A DNA stretch of 64,000 nt from Synechococcus sp. GreenBA-s (lineage in GTDB: Bacteria > Cyanobacteriota > Cyanobacteriia > PCC-6307 > Cyanobiaceae), in assembly GCF_024345855.1 (NCBI RefSeq), contig NZ_JAGQBX010000001.1:62001-126000 (forward strand), written 5' to 3'. The notes under the pieces are model-generated. The model made no database searches, was not told where the DNA came from, and was given only the letters and a program-made list of their open reading frames with translations. The translations under genes were made by a program, and so were the position numbers. Position 1 is the first letter of the stretch. Every line of letters starts with the position of its first letter. Below are positions 62,015 to 64,000 of this stretch, in pieces.

Positions 62015-62560
62015 ATGAGCATTTCTTCTCAAAGTGCTGGTGCGGGTTGCCGCCCTGCTGCCCACCGGTTGCATCGACCCAGCTGGCGACCCGTCTTCGC
62101 CGCTGTTCTGCTTGCCCTGACCCTGATGGTGCTGCCGCTCCAGGCCCAGGCAGCAGTCGATCCACAGCGCTGGACCCTCACGGATTCCTCGGGTCATTCC
62201 TGGGGCCTGACCCTGTTCGAGCAGCCTGATCCCGCCTACCCAGCCGGCTGGCGCCTGCGGCTGACGGCCCGCTCACCAGGACAGGTGGTGGATCACCAAA
62301 GGCCGCTGCTCCTGAGCGATGGCCTTGGCGGTGCCTGGAACCTGCCGAACCGCAGTGAGGAACTGGTGCGACAGGGGGAAGAGGTGATCCCCGAGGCCTC
62401 GGCCCAGTTCGACGCCCATGCCCTGGATCCCAGGCCCAGCGAAGTGCTGCCGCTGCAACTGGAGGTGCCGACCGACAATCAAGAGGGCACGACCTTGGTC
62501 ATGCTGCAACCTGAAGTGGTGCAGGTGCTCCATGAGCTGTCACCGAGCCTGGCGACCTGA
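62015..62560 (+). CDS. DUF3122 protein, copy 2
   Basis: This 181-residue protein has a signal peptide ([20 protein letters not shown], then AVDPQR). The mature part has [54 protein letters not shown] and [14 protein letters not shown]. It is similar to copy 1 at 52037-52525. It is divergent from psbA, with TATGAT (61997-62002) and GAGAGG upstream. The function is unknown. Confidence 0.8.
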   Translation: MSISSQSAGAGCRPAAHRLHRPSWRPVFAAVLLALTLMVLPLQAQAAVDPQRWTLTDSSGHSWGLTLFEQPDPAYPAGWRLRLTARSPGQVVDHQRPLLLSDGLGGAWNLPNRSEELVRQGEEVIPEASAQFDAHALDPRPSEVLPLQLEVPTDNQEGTTLVMLQPEVVQVLHELSPSLAT

Positions 62561-62751
62561 TTGCCTTGGGCTGCCGGGCTGTCAAGCGTCAGCACCAGGT
62601 GCTCAATCGCTTCGGGCAGCCCGTTCAGGCAACGCACATGCACTGGCCAGCGCCGGGCGGGCAGCAGCAACGCCACCAGCCCCGGCGCCATGGGACACCC
62701 TCACCCCCCACCTGACGCCGGTTGACACCACGGGCACGTCATCCCTGTCCA

Positions 62752-63249
62752 TCAACCCCTTGAGGCCTTGAGATCCTTGATCAGGACATAGAGATGCAAG
62801 GGATCGCTAGGGGAGGACTGGAAGCCGAAATGGCCATAGAAGCCGCGGGCCCGCTCATCCTTGGCGTGCACAACAAAGGCGCGGATACCGGCAATATCAG
62901 CGGCCGCCAAAGTGCGCAAAATGGCATCTTTCAGCAGTCCAGCCCCAAGGCCCTGGCCCTGGTGAGACCGGGCGACCGCCAGGCGCGCCAGCACCATCAG
63001 CGGAACCGGATGGCGGGCCAGCCCCTTGCGCACACGTTCGGGCGCCTGATCAGGCGCCACCTCTCCCACCACCAAGGTGTGAAAGCCCACCACCTCTGCT
63101 TCCTTGAGGGCCACATAGGTGCGGCTGGCATGGGCCCGCTGGTTCACCAGCGCGTAGCGGACCAGAAAGCGATTGAGGGCGACATCACCGCAGTCGAAGT
63201 CTTCCACCGCGTGGCCGGCGTGCAGCGGCTCGATCGTCCAAGGGGGCAT
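62752..63249 (-). CDS. TacT/AtaT-like GNAT toxin
   Basis: This 165-residue protein has DFDCGDVALNRFLVRYALVN and HASRTYVALKEAEVVGFHTL, typical of TacT. The acetyl-CoA loop is in LAVARSHQGQGLGAGLLKDA, and GFYGHFGFQ ends the GNAT motif. TacT-type toxins acetylate aminoacyl-tRNA and stop translation. It is 18 bases after the DUF1778 antitoxin gene. Confidence 0.88.
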   Translation of the reverse strand: MPPWTIEPLHAGHAVEDFDCGDVALNRFLVRYALVNQRAHASRTYVALKEAEVVGFHTLVVGEVAPDQAPERVRKGLARHPVPLMVLARLAVARSHQGQGLGAGLLKDAILRTLAAADIAGIRAFVVHAKDERARGFYGHFGFQSSPSDPLHLYVLIKDLKASRG

Positions 63250-63267
63250 CTGGGATCAGCTGGCTGC

Positions 63268-63546
63268 TCAGCCCTCGAACACGCTGGGCTCCTGCAGCAG
63301 CCGCTGCATCCGTGGATGGCGCTGCGGCGGGGCATCCAGAGCGGCCACAAAGGCCTGCCAGCGCTCCGGATCCAGAGCAAACAATCGCCGGTCCGCCAGG
63401 GTCTCGGCGGCTCTGGCCAGGGCGCTCTCCAGCACGAACTCACTGACGCTGCGTTGGGCGGCCTCTGCGGCGCGCTGCAGGGTCTGCTTGGCGGTCGGCG
63501 TCAGCCGTAGGTCGAGCTTTTCGCTGCGGAGCTGGGATCCGGCCAT
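63268..63546 (-). CDS. DUF1778 (TacA-like) antitoxin
   Basis: From ATG at 63546 the product has 92 residues; an earlier in-frame GTG adds four. KLDLRLTPTAKQTLQRAAEA and QRSVSEFVLESALARAAETL form a ribbon-helix-helix, followed by an acidic tail. This family pairs with GNAT toxins. It is upstream of the toxin gene and on the same strand. Confidence 0.88.
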   Translation of the reverse strand: MAGSQLRSEKLDLRLTPTAKQTLQRAAEAAQRSVSEFVLESALARAAETLADRRLFALDPERWQAFVAALDAPPQRHPRMQRLLQEPSVFEG

Positions 63547-63748
63547 GGCATCCACCACCTGGAGGCCACGCTAGCCCTGAACGCCCGACATTGTCAGGAC
63601 ACAGGCCTCAGTCCGAAGCGCGTGCGCGGTTCGGTACTGAACCGTCCTGCCACCGGGGCGGGGGCGGGAGCGGCGGGATCCATCCTCGGGGGTTCTGACC
63701 TCACGACTGCCAGTCCCCGTCTTCAAAGCAGGTAAGCGTGAGCACGCC

Positions 63749-64000
63749 TCAGGCACTTGGCGGCAAAGGCTCCAGCCAATCCATCAGCGCCTGCAGCTCT
63801 GCCTGAGGATCCCGCCACAGCAGCTGCAGCACCTCCTCCCCCGGTGCGGCGGCCTGACGCAACAGGGCGGCGATGCTCCCGCCCAGCTGCCCCGCCACCT
63901 GCAGCAGCGCCGCAGGCAACCGGTCATCAGCCACCGCCACCGCCAGGTTGCAGGCCCAGTCGAGAGCCGCACGGCAGGCGGGATCCGTGATCGGCAGGGC
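63749..64000 (-). CDS. Hypothetical protein, start beyond the window
   Basis: The leftward frame is open from base 64000 to the stop at 63749, so its N-terminus lies outside. The visible part includes ALPITDPACRAALDWACNLA, DDRLPAALLQVAGQLGGSIA and QAELQALMDWLEPLPPSA. It is helical and Leu/Ala-rich. The function is not recognised. Confidence 0.5.
   Translation of the reverse strand, partial: ALPITDPACRAALDWACNLAVAVADDRLPAALLQVAGQLGGSIAALLRQAAAPGEEVLQLLWRDPQAELQALMDWLEPLPPSA

Noticed and set aside
56019-62022. TATGAGCAT motif at 56019, 59464 (reverse) and 62014 as a shared operator
   Set aside because: Two of the three copies overlap a start codon (persulfide dioxygenase at 56027 and DUF3122 at 62015), so the match largely reflects coding sequence.
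1-64000. tRNA, rRNA or CRISPR arrays
   Set aside because: No cloverleaf with a CCA-adjacent TTCGA-type loop, no rRNA-like sequence and no regularly spaced repeats were recognised on either strand. A machine search would be more reliable.

Overview
The window comes from a GC-rich picocyanobacterium of the Cyanobium/Synechococcus type. It carries a complete psbA (photosystem II D1), a cytochrome b6f Rieske protein, two DUF3122 proteins, DUF4079 and DUF3365 proteins and a cyanobacterial AbrB-type regulator. I saw no rRNA, tRNA or CRISPR array. Most of the window is accessory DNA. Whether it is chromosomal or plasmid-borne cannot be decided from the sequence.

Layout. (1) 1-2.1 kb: a partial P-loop kinase/ATPase gene facing left, divergent from a LysR-like regulator. 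(2) 2.26-22.55 kb: a rightward run of seven genes that looks like one composite anti-phage system: a DrmD-type SNF2 helicase, a 1657-residue DrmMI-type adenine methylase, a DUF262/HNH protein, a low-GC GTPase, a 2196-residue DEAH helicase with DUF1998 and a Vsr/DUF559-like end (DruE- or DrmAB-like), a RelE-UvrD fusion, and an MltR/HEPN-like protein. DrmC and separate DrmA and DrmB genes are absent. (3) 22.5-41 kb: a gene graveyard and toxin-antitoxin field. It holds fragments of ArdC, RecD2, an HD phosphohydrolase, Nif11 and a nucleotidyltransferase, five toxin-antitoxin pairs, an intact ArdC, an LRAT-fold protein, a VWA protein and a Cys-rich metallothionein-like peptide. It also has a Rad52/Gp157/SLOG operon behind a LexA-box-like palindrome, and a recurring hairpin element that often sits just upstream of small leftward genes. 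(4) 41.8-47.2 kb: ordinary accessory genes, including a DUF4236 protein, a TauE/SafE transporter, methyltransferases and a broken cupin gene. (5) 47.2-62.6 kb: a redox, sulfide and low-oxygen island. (6) 62.75-63.55 kb: a DUF1778/GNAT toxin-antitoxin pair, followed by a gene running off the right edge.

How region 5 may work together: sulfide:quinone oxidoreductase would feed electrons from sulfide into the quinone pool. The persulfide dioxygenase-rhodanese fusion, a YgaP-like rhodanese, a TauE/SafE exporter and an OsmC-like protein would handle persulfide and sulfite. An ArsR-type repressor with two suitably placed cysteines sits divergently from that operon. Cytochrome bd (CydAB) is a high-affinity quinol oxidase. 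A Rieske protein, a c-type heme protein and a DUF4079 membrane protein form an operon-like group. The psbA copy encodes the D1' form, with Ala80, Leu158 and Ala286, which is known from psbA genes induced at low oxygen. The genes are seen directly; the joint physiology is inference.
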